Assembly (NCBI RefSeq): GCF_963666675.1
Contig: NZ_OY762929.1
Span: 6,094,501-6,158,500 of the forward strand
From: an uncultured Desulfobacter sp.
GTDB lineage: Bacteria > Desulfobacterota > Desulfobacteria > Desulfobacterales > Desulfobacteraceae
Direction of reading: 5' to 3'
Length of the DNA: 64,000 nt
The position numbers were made by a program, and so were the translations under genes. Below, piece after piece: positions 19,470 through 29,448 of the stretch; the first letter of the stretch is position 1; each line of letters starts with the position of its first letter. A model generated the notes under the pieces. The model was not told the origin of the DNA. It ran no database searches and saw nothing but the letters and a program-made list of their open reading frames with translations.

Positions 19470-21029
19470 ATGGGCGGCGCATTGAATGCAGAAGTCAAAC
19501 AAATTCTTGATGCCCTTGGAATTAAGCCTGTCAATTCCGGCGCCACCATCGGCGGCAGTAACGGATGGCTTAACACAAAGGGAAAAGAGCTCGTTTCCTA
19601 TTCCCCCATCAACGGCAAACCCATTGCCCGTGTTTTGATGGCGGAAAGGCAAGATTATGATGCGGTGATGGCCAAAGCCCAGGCTGCGTTTAAATCTTTT
19701 CGCATGATGCCCGCTCCCCGGCGCGGTGAGATGGTGCGCGAGATCGGTGATGCGCTGCGGGATAATAAAAAGGCCCTGGGGGCGCTGATTGCCCTTGAGG
19801 TCGGTAAAATCCGGGCCGAAGGCGAGGGTGAGGTCCAGGAGATGATCGATATTGCCTGTTTTGCCACGGGGCTTAGCCGCCAGCTGTATGGCCTGACCAT
19901 GCATTCCGAGCGGCCCGAACATCGGATGTACGAACAATGGCATCCCCTGGGTATTGTCGGGCTGATTACCGCGTTTAACTTTCCTGCGGCCCCGTGGTCC
20001 TGGAACAGTTTGATTGCCGCTGTCTGTGGTGATGCGATTGTGTTCAAACCCAGCTCAAAAGTGCCTTTGACCAGTATTGCCATCCAGAACATCCTTGCGC
20101 CGGTGGTTGATAAATATGAGGTTGAGGGGATTTTCAACATGATCATCGGGTCCCGGGATGATGTGGGCGAACCCATACTCCATGATAAACGCATCCCGCT
20201 GATTTCCGCTACGGGTTCCACGGCGGTGGGGCGACATGTGGGCGAAGTGGTCGGCGGTCGTTTGGGACGTTCTTTGCTGGAACTTGGCGGCAACAATGCC
20301 ATCATCGTCACCGAAGACGCCGACATGGACATGGCGGTCCGGGCCACATTGTTCGGTGCCGTGGGTACGGCCGGCCAGCGCTGCACCTCCACCCGCAGGA
20401 TTATTATTCATTCTTCGGTGAAAGAGACCTTTGTTAAAAACCTGGTCAATGCCTACAAACAGGTAACGGTCGGCAATCCGCTGGATACGGACACACTCAT
20501 GGGACCACTGATTGACGAAGGTGCCGTCATTGCCATGGAGGAGGCCTTGAAGGCCGTAAAGGCTTCCGGCGGAAAGGTGCTGTACGGCGGAGAACGGATC
20601 ACCGTGCCAGGGTGTGAAGGCGGCCATTATGTGCGTCCGGCTGTGGCGGACGTGAAGAATGATTTCCCCATTGTCCAGAGCGAAACCTTTGCGCCCGTTT
20701 TGTACATCATTGAATACAATTCCTTTGAACAGGCCCTTGAACTGCACAATGACGTGCCCCAGGGTTTGTCCTCCTCAATTTTTACAACGTCCCTGCATTA
20801 CCAGGAAGGATTTTTGGCGCACAGCGGTTCTGACTGCGGCATTGCCAATGTGAACCTGGGCACCTCGGGTGCTGAAATCGGCGGTGCGTTCGGCGGTGAA
20901 AAAGAGACCGGCGGCGGACGTGAATCCGGGTCTGATGCATGGAAAGTGTATATGCGGCGTCAGACCAACACCATTAACTGGGGCAAGGCACTGCCGTTGG
21001 CCCAGGGTATTGAATTTAATATTGACTGA
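19470..21029 (+). CDS. amaB: Aldehyde dehydrogenase, ALDH7/AmaB type (alpha-aminoadipic semialdehyde)
   Basis: 519-residue NAD(P)-dependent aldehyde dehydrogenase. AGGAGG lies 8 nt before ATG 19470. Family features: cofactor region GLITAFNFPAAPWSWN, general base Glu in LELGGNN, catalytic Cys in GQRCTSTRR. The ALDH7 (antiquitin-like) type is indicated by the QWHPLGIVGLITAFNFP context, the TSTRR sequence after the catalytic Cys and by NLGTSGAEIGGAFGGEKETGGGRESGSDAWKVYMRRQTNTINW at the end. ALDH7 enzymes oxidise alpha-aminoadipic semialdehyde (piperideine-6-carboxylate) in lysine breakdown. It is followed 81 nt later by pruA; the pair suggests amino-acid catabolism (lysine and proline/ornithine). 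Substrate assignment is inferred from family. Confidence 0.85.
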   Translation: MGGALNAEVKQILDALGIKPVNSGATIGGSNGWLNTKGKELVSYSPINGKPIARVLMAERQDYDAVMAKAQAAFKSFRMMPAPRRGEMVREIGDALRDNKKALGALIALEVGKIRAEGEGEVQEMIDIACFATGLSRQLYGLTMHSERPEHRMYEQWHPLGIVGLITAFNFPAAPWSWNSLIAAVCGDAIVFKPSSKVPLTSIAIQNILAPVVDKYEVEGIFNMIIGSRDDVGEPILHDKRIPLISATGSTAVGRHVGEVVGGRLGRSLLELGGNNAIIVTEDADMDMAVRATLFGAVGTAGQRCTSTRRIIIHSSVKETFVKNLVNAYKQVTVGNPLDTDTLMGPLIDEGAVIAMEEALKAVKASGGKVLYGGERITVPGCEGGHYVRPAVADVKNDFPIVQSETFAPVLYIIEYNSFEQALELHNDVPQGLSSSIFTTSLHYQEGFLAHSGSDCGIANVNLGTSGAEIGGAFGGEKETGGGRESGSDAWKVYMRRQTNTINWGKALPLAQGIEFNID

Positions 21030-21110
21030 CAGGCCTGGTTTATCAGGCGTCGGTTTTAACACACAACAACTAATAAAATAAATTTAATAAGTTTTTTAAG
21101 GAGTTTTAAA

Positions 21111-22736
<1,626 letters not shown>

Positions 22737-22764
22737 CCAAAAGTCTGATACTTTAGCACAATAC

Positions 22765-22804
22765 AAAAGGGCAGTTCCCGGTGTAAGCCGTTAACTGCCC
22801 TTTT
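22765..22804 (+). terminator. Rho-independent terminator after pruA
   Basis: Perfect 12-bp stem AAAAGGGCAGTT / AACTGCCCTTTT with the run of T at its 3' side, 28 nt after the pruA stop. Confidence 0.9.
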
Positions 22805-22835
22805 CAAATGAAAATACCTTATCATCTACAATCGT

Positions 22836-22960
22836 ATTTTTTGTGGAAAATTCGCCCGGATGCAAGGCGCAAAAAAAATCTCAACCGGAGCAGCCTCGTG
22901 GCTGTGAGGATTGAGATTTTTTTTGCAACGCCGCAGGCGGGTGAATTTTCCGCAAAAAAT
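22836..22960. repeat. Long hairpin element (~125 bp) abutting the Pmp3 gene
   Basis: One near-continuous stem: ATTTTTTGTGGAAAATTCGCCCG pairs with CGGGTGAATTTTCCGCAAAAAAT, and inside it CAAAAAAAATCTCAA pairs with TTGAGATTTTTTTTG, capped by AGCAGCC/GGCTGT. Its last base is the first base of the complement of the neighbouring stop codon (minus strand), so it may also terminate that transcript. It shares AAGGC and CAACGCCG elements with the hairpin at 10966-11129. Confidence 0.75.
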
Positions 22961-23121
22961 TATTTGTTTTTGGCTATTACCCAGATGGCATGAACAATCC
23001 CTGGAATGTAGCCAAGAAGCGTTAAAAGAATATTCAACCAGAAGTGTTTTCCAATACCGACCTGAAAAAATACACCCACCGGTGGAAGAATAATGGCTGC
23101 GATAATTTTTAAAAGTTCCAT
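22960..23121 (-). CDS. Pmp3/YqaE family small membrane protein
   Basis: 53-residue, two-helix membrane proteolipid. ATG 23121 is chosen because AAGGAG lies 6-7 nt upstream and because the family begins MELLKIIAAIILPPVGVFFQ; frames starting earlier lack a ribosome site. The second helix is LNILLTLLGYIPGIVHAIWVI, also typical. Pmp3-like proteins are linked to membrane potential and salt or cold stress in other organisms. Transcribed alone; the long hairpin at its stop probably terminates it. Confidence 0.92.
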   Translation of the reverse strand: MELLKIIAAIILPPVGVFFQVGIGKHFWLNILLTLLGYIPGIVHAIWVIAKNK

Positions 23122-23357
23122 GTTATTCTCCTTATATGTAATATTGATCATTCCTGCCTGAGCATACCACATTTCACAGAACGGAAAACATCAAATTTTA
23201 AAATACTTTTGGACATCTTTTCCATTTTCCCATATGATTTAAGTTTATTGTGTTCAAACCATCCTTGCAAAGGGATGGTTAAAATTTTTCCGGGCAAACG
23301 CCATCGGAAAAACCACCATAACAGTCGGAACTGCCTCCGGCTGGAAGGAAAATATTT

Positions 23358-23867
23358 ATGAGCGAAGCAATTAAATCAGGGGATACCATTGCCGTTGATT
23401 ATACGGGAAAACTTGAAAGCGGAGACGTGTTTGACTCTTCAGAGGGCAGAGATCCGCTGACCTTTACCGTGGATACGGGCATGCTGATCAAGGGCTTTGA
23501 CCAGGCCGTTATCGGCATGAAAAAAGGGGAATCAAAAACCGTCACCATTCCGCCTGAAATGGGATACGGCCCAAGAGACGAGAACGCCATGGTGGATATC
23601 CCAAGAGCCCAGTTTCCCCCGGAGATGGACCTGAAAGAAGGACTTCAGCTTCAGCTCCAGAACCCGGCAGGTCAGCCGGTTCCTGCACTGGTGGCAAAAA
23701 TAAGCGAAACCAGTGTCACCATGGACGTAAACCATTTTCTGGCCGGAAAAACCCTCGTTTTTGATATCACCATTGCTGAGACCGGACTGGAACCCCCGGC
23801 AAGCAGCTGTGGCACCAATAAAGGGGGCTGCGATTCCGGTTGCTGCGGAAACTGCAGCTGTGATTAA
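23358..23867 (+). CDS. slyD: FKBP-type peptidyl-prolyl isomerase, SlyD-like with Cys-rich tail
   Basis: 169 residues. The N-terminal FKBP half (VDYTGKLESGDVFDSS, FDQAVIGMKKGESKTVTIPPEMGYG) and the interrupting chaperone flap (about 75-125) give the SlyD order, closing with VNHFLAGKTLVFDITI. The tail CGTNKGGCDSGCCGNCSCD has seven cysteines, a likely metal-binding region comparable to the His-rich tail of SlyD. Expected roles are proline isomerisation, chaperoning and metal delivery (nickel in E. coli). GGAAGG lies about 9 nt before the start. The Cys-only tail, without His, is a small difference from the classic protein. Confidence 0.9.
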   Translation: MSEAIKSGDTIAVDYTGKLESGDVFDSSEGRDPLTFTVDTGMLIKGFDQAVIGMKKGESKTVTIPPEMGYGPRDENAMVDIPRAQFPPEMDLKEGLQLQLQNPAGQPVPALVAKISETSVTMDVNHFLAGKTLVFDITIAETGLEPPASSCGTNKGGCDSGCCGNCSCD

Positions 23868-23895
23868 CGCATAGGATTGTTCCCGGAGCATCGTG

Positions 23896-24471
23896 ATGGT
23901 CAAGAAAAGTCTCATTTTGACGGTTGATGACAAGCCTCAGAATCTTCAGTTCCTTGGCAAATTGCTTTCAAATAACGGATATGAAGTCGCCATGGCTCAA
24001 AACGGCGCCCAGGCACTGACGTTTGTTAAATCCGAATTCCCGGATCTCATCCTGTTAGATGTCATGATGCCGGAGATGGATGGATATGAGGTCTGTGAAA
24101 AACTGCGGACTGAATTTCCCACCCATAGTATTCCGGTGATTTTCCTAACGGCCAAGTCTGATGCCCAGGATATTGTAAAAGGGTTTGATGCGGGCGGGGT
24201 TGATTATGTAACAAAACCCTTTCATTCGGCTGAACTGCTGGCCCGCATCAAAACCCATATTGAGCTTAAAACCCTGCGCGGTCTTTTGCCCATGTGTTCA
24301 CATTGTAAAAAAATCCGGGATGATCAAGGCTTCTGGAATGATGTGGACAGCTATTTTGAGGCCCATTCCCATCTGACGTTTACCCACGGTCTGTGCCCAA
24401 CGTGCATGGACAAGTTGTACGAGGGGTATGACTGGTATGAAAAGAGGAAACGGTCTGACTCCCAAAAGTAA
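23896..24471 (+). CDS. Response regulator with C-terminal four-cysteine tail
   Basis: Single-receiver protein of 191 residues; a GTG one codon earlier is an alternative start. The receiver (about 4-120) has the acidic pair in TVDDKPQN, the phospho-acceptor in LLDVMMPEMDGYEV and the conserved Lys in VTKPF. The rest is a ~60-residue tail with CSHCKKIRDDQGFW and CPTCMDKLY, a motif found at the end of many deltaproteobacterial signalling proteins; its paired CxxC motifs could bind metal. No kinase is adjacent. Output mechanism unknown. Confidence 0.88.
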   Translation: MVKKSLILTVDDKPQNLQFLGKLLSNNGYEVAMAQNGAQALTFVKSEFPDLILLDVMMPEMDGYEVCEKLRTEFPTHSIPVIFLTAKSDAQDIVKGFDAGGVDYVTKPFHSAELLARIKTHIELKTLRGLLPMCSHCKKIRDDQGFWNDVDSYFEAHSHLTFTHGLCPTCMDKLYEGYDWYEKRKRSDSQK

Positions 24472-24784
24472 AAGCCTTGGAAAAATAATGTCCTGATTCG
24501 GCTTGTTTTTTGTACATCCAAGCCCTGACTTCCCCCGCCGTTTTCTCGCGGCATGTCTGATACCCGCCTGCCATAGAAAATTTTAATTCTATTTTCCTGT
24601 CGGTTTATAAAATTCTTTATACTTCAATGGTTTGTCTGTTTTTTTACGGGTTTGATTGCTTTTTTTTGGGATTGCGTTATGTTAGTGACGTTGGGCTAAG
24701 ATGCGTCAAAAAGGATGAACGAAAAAGGGCGGGTTTTAAAACTTGGCCGTTGAACATTAACCCTTTGGAGCAAGGGACCTGAGC
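24472..24784. other. Intergenic region, nothing recognised
   Basis: About 310 nt, T-rich in the centre, presumably holding the promoter of the methyltransferase operon downstream. No gene, clear hairpin or repeat was seen. Confidence 0.5.
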
Positions 24785-25555
24785 ATGGCATATGAATTTG
24801 ATTTCAAGGCAGCCCAGGAGTATGATGCCTTTTTTGAAAAAGGCCGGGCCAGACACCGCCTTGACCTTGAAATCAGAATGATCAGCGCCCTGATCCGACC
24901 GATGCCGGGCAAGCGTCTGCTGGACATTGGTTGCGGTACGGGGTTAAGTCTTGAGCCTTTTGTGGATCTGGGTATGAGCCTGACCGGTATTGATCCTTCG
25001 GCATATATGCTGGACAAGGCTGCGGAACGGCTCAAAAATCGTGTTGACCTGCATCGGGGGACAGCCGAAAATCTTCCCTTTGATGACAATTCCTTTGATG
25101 CAGCCTTGCTGTTTTTCAGTATCGAATATTCAGACCGGCCCGCCAAGGCCATTGAAGAGGCCTGCCGGGTGGCCCGGGAACAGGTGGTCATCGGCGTTCA
25201 TAACCGGTGTGCGCCCCATAATATGGCCCGGCGGGTCAAGGGCTTTTTTTTTCCGGATATGTATACCGGTGCCCGTTTTTTCAGTGTGTGGGAGTTGAAA
25301 ACCATGATGAACTCGATATTGGGAAAAGCGCCTGTCAAATGGCGGACCACCGTGCAGTTCCCGCTGCTGTCCGGGCGCCTGATCTCCAAAGTGGAACATT
25401 GCCGTCTGATACAGTGGTCTTACTGGGGCGGTTTCATCGGCATGCGCATCAAGCCCGTACCTAAGTTTCGTACCCGCCCCCTGGTCCTGAAAACCCGGAA
25501 TCGTAAAATAAATGAGCCGGCCACAGGCCTGGCGTTAGGATGTAAGGTAGAATAA
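24785..25555 (+). CDS. Class I SAM-dependent methyltransferase
   Basis: 256 residues. A Methyltransf_11-type fold: motif I LLDIGCGTGLSLEPF (about 40-54), acidic motif II SLTGIDPSAYML, and post-motif AENLPFDDNSFDAALLFFSIEY. The C-terminal third is basic (RRVKGFFFPDMYTGARFFSVWELK) and may bind the substrate. The stop overlaps the next start by one base (TAATG), so it is co-translated with the AmrS-like radical SAM gene. Substrate unknown. Confidence 0.85.
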   Translation: MAYEFDFKAAQEYDAFFEKGRARHRLDLEIRMISALIRPMPGKRLLDIGCGTGLSLEPFVDLGMSLTGIDPSAYMLDKAAERLKNRVDLHRGTAENLPFDDNSFDAALLFFSIEYSDRPAKAIEEACRVAREQVVIGVHNRCAPHNMARRVKGFFFPDMYTGARFFSVWELKTMMNSILGKAPVKWRTTVQFPLLSGRLISKVEHCRLIQWSYWGGFIGMRIKPVPKFRTRPLVLKTRNRKINEPATGLALGCKVE

Positions 25556-26577
25556 TGATTCGTGCCCGTCTGTATGAGCCCCTGTCCAATGGTGAGGTCA
25601 AATGCCTGGCCTGCAACCATTATTGTAAGATTTCCCCGGGTAGAACCGGTGTTTGCGGCGTCCGGGAGAACCGGGACGGCAAACTTTTTTCCCTGGTGTA
25701 CGACCGGGTTGTGGCGGCCAATGTGGACCCCATTGAGAAAAAACCGCTTTTTCATTTTAAACCCGGCTCGCTCTCTTATTCCATTGCCGCGCCCGGGTGC
25801 AATTTCAACTGCCGCTTTTGTCAGAATGCCGATATCTCCCAGGTGCATGGCCGGGAAACAAACCCTTTCGCAGGCCGCCTTTCAGGCCAGGCCATGACGC
25901 CCGAAACCATTGTCGCCGCGGCTGTGGAACAAGGATGCCAAAGTATCTCTTACACCTATACCGAACCCACGGTTTTTTTTGAGCTGGTTTTGGATACGGC
26001 CATGCTGGCAAAGGAGGCGGGGCTTGCCAATATCCTTGTCACCAACGGATTTATGAGTCCTAAACTGCTGCAGGCGTCCGCCGCAGTGCTGGATGCCGCC
26101 AATGTGGATCTTAAATCTTTTTCCGACGGGTTTTACACCCGGTATTGTAACGGCCGCCTGGAACCGGTGAAACAGACATTGAGAACCATGGTGGAGTTAG
26201 GCCTCATGGTGGAGGTGACCACATTGGTGATTCCGGGACTCAATGATGATCCCGACGAACTTGGGCAGATGGCATCCTTCCTTGCCGGGGAATTGGGAAC
26301 GTCAACCCCCTGGCATCTATCCCGGTTTCACCCGGCATTTGAGATGAACCAAACGGAACCGACACCTGTGGAGACCCTTGAAAAGGCCTGCGATATTGCA
26401 CAGTCAGCCGGGCTTGTTCATGTCTATACCGGCAATGTGCCCGGTGCCAGGGAAGATACACACTGTCCGGACTGCGGCCAAACGGTTGTCAAACGACTGG
26501 GCTATTCTGTGGAAAATCTTTTAACCCAGACCGATAAATGTCCCGGGTGCGGTTCGTCTATGTTCGGGATCTATTAA
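25555..26577 (+). CDS. amrS: AmmeMemoRadiSam-type radical SAM enzyme (AmrS-like)
   Basis: 340 residues. It begins with two cysteines in LACNHYCKI and a third in GVCGVREN, as in the AmrS family. The radical SAM cluster motif is CNFNCRFC (about 82-89). SYTYTEPTVFFE and the VDLKSF/ TLVIPGLND blocks are also family-like. The C-terminal CPDC...CPGC pairs suggest an extra metal site. The AMMECR1 and Memo partners are not adjacent here. The reaction of this family is not established. Immediately downstream, 15 nt away, is cca. Confidence 0.85.
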   Translation: MIRARLYEPLSNGEVKCLACNHYCKISPGRTGVCGVRENRDGKLFSLVYDRVVAANVDPIEKKPLFHFKPGSLSYSIAAPGCNFNCRFCQNADISQVHGRETNPFAGRLSGQAMTPETIVAAAVEQGCQSISYTYTEPTVFFELVLDTAMLAKEAGLANILVTNGFMSPKLLQASAAVLDAANVDLKSFSDGFYTRYCNGRLEPVKQTLRTMVELGLMVEVTTLVIPGLNDDPDELGQMASFLAGELGTSTPWHLSRFHPAFEMNQTEPTPVETLEKACDIAQSAGLVHVYTGNVPGAREDTHCPDCGQTVVKRLGYSVENLLTQTDKCPGCGSSMFGIY

Positions 26578-26592
26578 TAAAGATATTTTTGT

Positions 26593-27960
26593 ATGCGTTC
26601 AGTTGTTGATATTCTGGAGACCGTCCGGGCAGACAGGCCCGTTTGTGATATCCTTGAAACCCTTTGGCGGGAGGGGTTTTATGCCTTTCTGGCCGGTGGT
26701 GCCGTCCGGGATGCCTTTCTGGGGTTCGCGCCCGGGGATGTGGACATCCTGACCAATGCCCGGCCCGAAGATCTAGCCCGGCTGTTTGCCGGCCAGGACC
26801 CTAAATATGTGGGAAAAGCCTTTGCCGTGACCCTGATCAACAAGGTGGAGGTGGCAACCTGCAGGCCTGCCGATAAAAAAGCCGTGGATGCCGGTCACAC
26901 CTTTCCGGCCACGGATCTTGGCCGCCGGGATCTTACCATAAACAGCATGGCCTGGGATCCCCAAACCCGGACCCTGGCAGATCCCTTTGGCGGGCAGGCG
27001 GACATTGAAAACAAAACCATTCGATTCACCCGGAACCCTCTTGACCGTATTGAAGAGGATCCGGTTCGCATGGTCCGGGCCTGCCGGTTCGCTGCCCGTT
27101 TCGGGTTCAACATTGAGCCGGACGCCTTTGATGCCATCCGTTCCCAGGCCCATAAGATCACGGCCCCGGGGAACCCAGAGCGAATCCAAGGGGAAGTTGT
27201 CAAGGCCATGGGCATGGACAAGCCTTCAGCTTTTTTTACGCTGCTTCATGATACAGGCCTTCTATCGATCATTCTGCCGAGCCTTGACCGCTGCTACGGC
27301 CTGGACGGCGGACCCCACCACGGCGAAACCGTATTCGAGCACAACCTTCTGGTGGGCGATGCCCTGCCGGCATCCATGCCCACACTCCGGCTGGCGGGTT
27401 TTCTCCATGATACGGGGAAAGCCGATGCAGTGGAAATCAAGGATGGCCGAAACGCTTTTCCCGGGCACGAGAAATTTACCCAGGCCATGATGAGCGACCT
27501 TGAACGTCTCAGGTTCTCCAGAAAGGATATGGCGCATATCCACAGTCTGGTCCGGGGCCACATGCGTCCTCTAAAGGCCGATACCTCTCCAAAAGCCGTG
27601 CGCAGGCTTCTGGCCATGCTGGATGATCTGAATTTGTCCTATCATGATTTTTTACGCATGCGCATTGCCGACAAAAAAAGCAATCTGAATCCAATTAAAA
27701 AGCCGTATACCCTTGGGGATATCCGTCTGCGCCTGAATAAAATTCTGGATGCCCTGAATGCCAAGACGCCGTTTAATGTGAACAATCTTGACATTTCAGG
27801 CCGGGATATCCAGGATCTTTTGGGTCTGACCCAGGGACCGGCCATTGGAAAAGTCAAAGCATTATTGTTTGAACAGGTACTGGATGATCCGTCCCTGAAC
27901 ACCAAACAGACCCTGAAAGACCTGGTGCGGCAGATGGACCAAAAGCGCTTTACAGATTAA
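26593..27960 (+). CDS. cca: CCA tRNA nucleotidyltransferase / poly(A) polymerase family with HD domain
   Basis: 455 residues. The class II nucleotidyltransferase head shows LAGGAVRDAFLG (about 35-46) and the metal-binding pair DVDIL, then RRDLTINSMAWD, DPFGGQADIENKTIRFT and the RNA-binding ACRFAARFGF block. An HD domain follows with HGETVFEHNLLVGD, FLHDTGK and HEKFT. This matches bacterial CCA-adding enzymes or their close poly(A)/partial-CCA relatives; sequence alone does not decide between full CCA and split activity. It probably ends the operon of methyltransferase, amrS and cca. Confidence 0.9.
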   Translation: MRSVVDILETVRADRPVCDILETLWREGFYAFLAGGAVRDAFLGFAPGDVDILTNARPEDLARLFAGQDPKYVGKAFAVTLINKVEVATCRPADKKAVDAGHTFPATDLGRRDLTINSMAWDPQTRTLADPFGGQADIENKTIRFTRNPLDRIEEDPVRMVRACRFAARFGFNIEPDAFDAIRSQAHKITAPGNPERIQGEVVKAMGMDKPSAFFTLLHDTGLLSIILPSLDRCYGLDGGPHHGETVFEHNLLVGDALPASMPTLRLAGFLHDTGKADAVEIKDGRNAFPGHEKFTQAMMSDLERLRFSRKDMAHIHSLVRGHMRPLKADTSPKAVRRLLAMLDDLNLSYHDFLRMRIADKKSNLNPIKKPYTLGDIRLRLNKILDALNAKTPFNVNNLDISGRDIQDLLGLTQGPAIGKVKALLFEQVLDDPSLNTKQTLKDLVRQMDQKRFTD

Positions 27961-28064
27961 AATGTCAAAGCTATAAACGAGACGCGGCATAACGTTCAAA
28001 TACTGAACATCTGACGAGCCGTTCAAATATATTTTTAGAGATTAAATACGATAGGGGATACATT

Positions 28065-29297
28065 ATGGGAGATATAGTTCTTATCAGCATTACGGGCAAG
28101 GACCAGAAAGGTCTTACCGCCCGGATTTCAACCATCCTTGCCCAGTATCGGGTGAGCATTCTGGATATTGGCCAGGCTGTAATTCATGAACATATCTCTT
28201 TGGGCATGCTGGTGGATATTCCCTGTTCCCAGGACTTTTCCCTGATGTTTAAGGATTTGATTTTTGAAGGTCACAAAATGGGTCTGGCTGTGGATGTTTC
28301 TCCGGTTGATGCCAACGAGTATGAAACCTGGGTCCGGACCCAGGACAAAGAACGCAGGATTATTACGGTCATGGGGCGTGCCATTACCACAGGCCAGATT
28401 TCGGCGGTCTCCACCGTCATTACCGATCATGATCTTAACATAGACTCCATTACCCGCATGTCCGGCCGCAGATCCCTGAAAAGGCCTCTGGAGCCCCCCA
28501 TGGCATGTATTCAGTTTGCCGTATCCGGCACGCCCAGAAGTATTCCCGAAATGAAGGGCAGGTTCATTCACATCTCCCAGGACCTGGGCATTGATATTTC
28601 CTTTCATGAGGACAATATCTACCGTAAAAACCGTAAACTGGTTGTCTTTGACATGGATTCCACATTGATCCAGGCTGAGGTGATTGATGAACTGGCAAAG
28701 CTGGCCGGTGTCGGCGATCAGGTTGCCCGGATTACGGAATCCGCCATGCGGGGAGAAATTGATTTCAAGGAGAGTTTCAGACGGCGTGTGTCACTGCTCA
28801 AAGGATTAAAGGAAAAGGATATCCAGGGCCTGGCCCGGAGCCTGCCTTTGACCGACGGGGCCGATCTGGTGACCCGGACCCTGAAAGGCCTTGGCTACAA
28901 GCTTGCCATTCTTTCCGGCGGTTTTACCTTTGTGGGCAATTATCTAAAAGAGACCTTGGGGTTTGATTATGTATTTGCCAACACCCTTGAAATAGAAAAC
29001 GGCGAAGTCACCGGCGAGGTGACCGGCGAAATTGTGGACGGTCAGAAAAAGGCCGACCTGCTGCGCGAGCTGGCCAAAAAAGAGAATCTTTCCATTCAGC
29101 AGACCATTGCCGTGGGGGACGGGGCCAATGACCTTCCCATGATTTCCATTGCCGGACTCGGTGTGGCCTTTAACGCCAAGCCCGTTGTCCGGGAAAAAGC
29201 GGCCAACACCATTTCCACCATGGGGCTGGATGGGCTGTTGTTTCTGCTGGGGATCCATGAACGGGAGATCCCTGGGCCGGCCAACACCACTGTTTGA
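28065..29297 (+). CDS. serB: Phosphoserine phosphatase with N-terminal ACT domains
   Basis: 410 residues. Two ACT domains fill about 1-180 (ISITGKDQKGLTARISTILAQ; ITVMGRAITTGQISAV), likely binding serine or another amino acid for control. The HAD phosphatase domain follows with FDMDSTLIQAE (nucleophile Asp), the LSGGFTF loop, the Lys of DGQKKAD and GDGANDLPM. This order is that of long SerB proteins, which make serine from phosphoserine. The two upstream genes are separated by 104 nt, so it probably has its own promoter. Confidence 0.95.
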   Translation: MGDIVLISITGKDQKGLTARISTILAQYRVSILDIGQAVIHEHISLGMLVDIPCSQDFSLMFKDLIFEGHKMGLAVDVSPVDANEYETWVRTQDKERRIITVMGRAITTGQISAVSTVITDHDLNIDSITRMSGRRSLKRPLEPPMACIQFAVSGTPRSIPEMKGRFIHISQDLGIDISFHEDNIYRKNRKLVVFDMDSTLIQAEVIDELAKLAGVGDQVARITESAMRGEIDFKESFRRRVSLLKGLKEKDIQGLARSLPLTDGADLVTRTLKGLGYKLAILSGGFTFVGNYLKETLGFDYVFANTLEIENGEVTGEVTGEIVDGQKKADLLRELAKKENLSIQQTIAVGDGANDLPMISIAGLGVAFNAKPVVREKAANTISTMGLDGLLFLLGIHEREIPGPANTTV

Positions 29298-29332
29298 AAC
29301 GCCTATTCGATTCTATTGTCGGTCATTTTTTG

Positions 29333-29427
29333 TTGTAGGGGCAACCCCCTGTGGTTGCCGTCGTTAGGGCAGGCTCTGTGGCAGGGCAGGCACAGGGATC
29401 TGCCCCTACAGCGGCCGACGTTGGAAT
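29333..29427. repeat. GTAGGGGC-type palindromic repeat, copy 2
   Basis: Begins TTGTAGGGGCAACCCCCTGT; the palindromic end TGCCCCTACA is at 29401-29410, followed by GGCCGACGTTGGAATT. It matches copy 1 at 9500-9577, including the flanking GGCCGACGTTGGAA, but has an extra GGCAGGCTCTGTGGCAG segment in the middle. Confidence 0.7.
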
Positions 29428-29448
29428 TAATCACCACTTTTTTAATAG

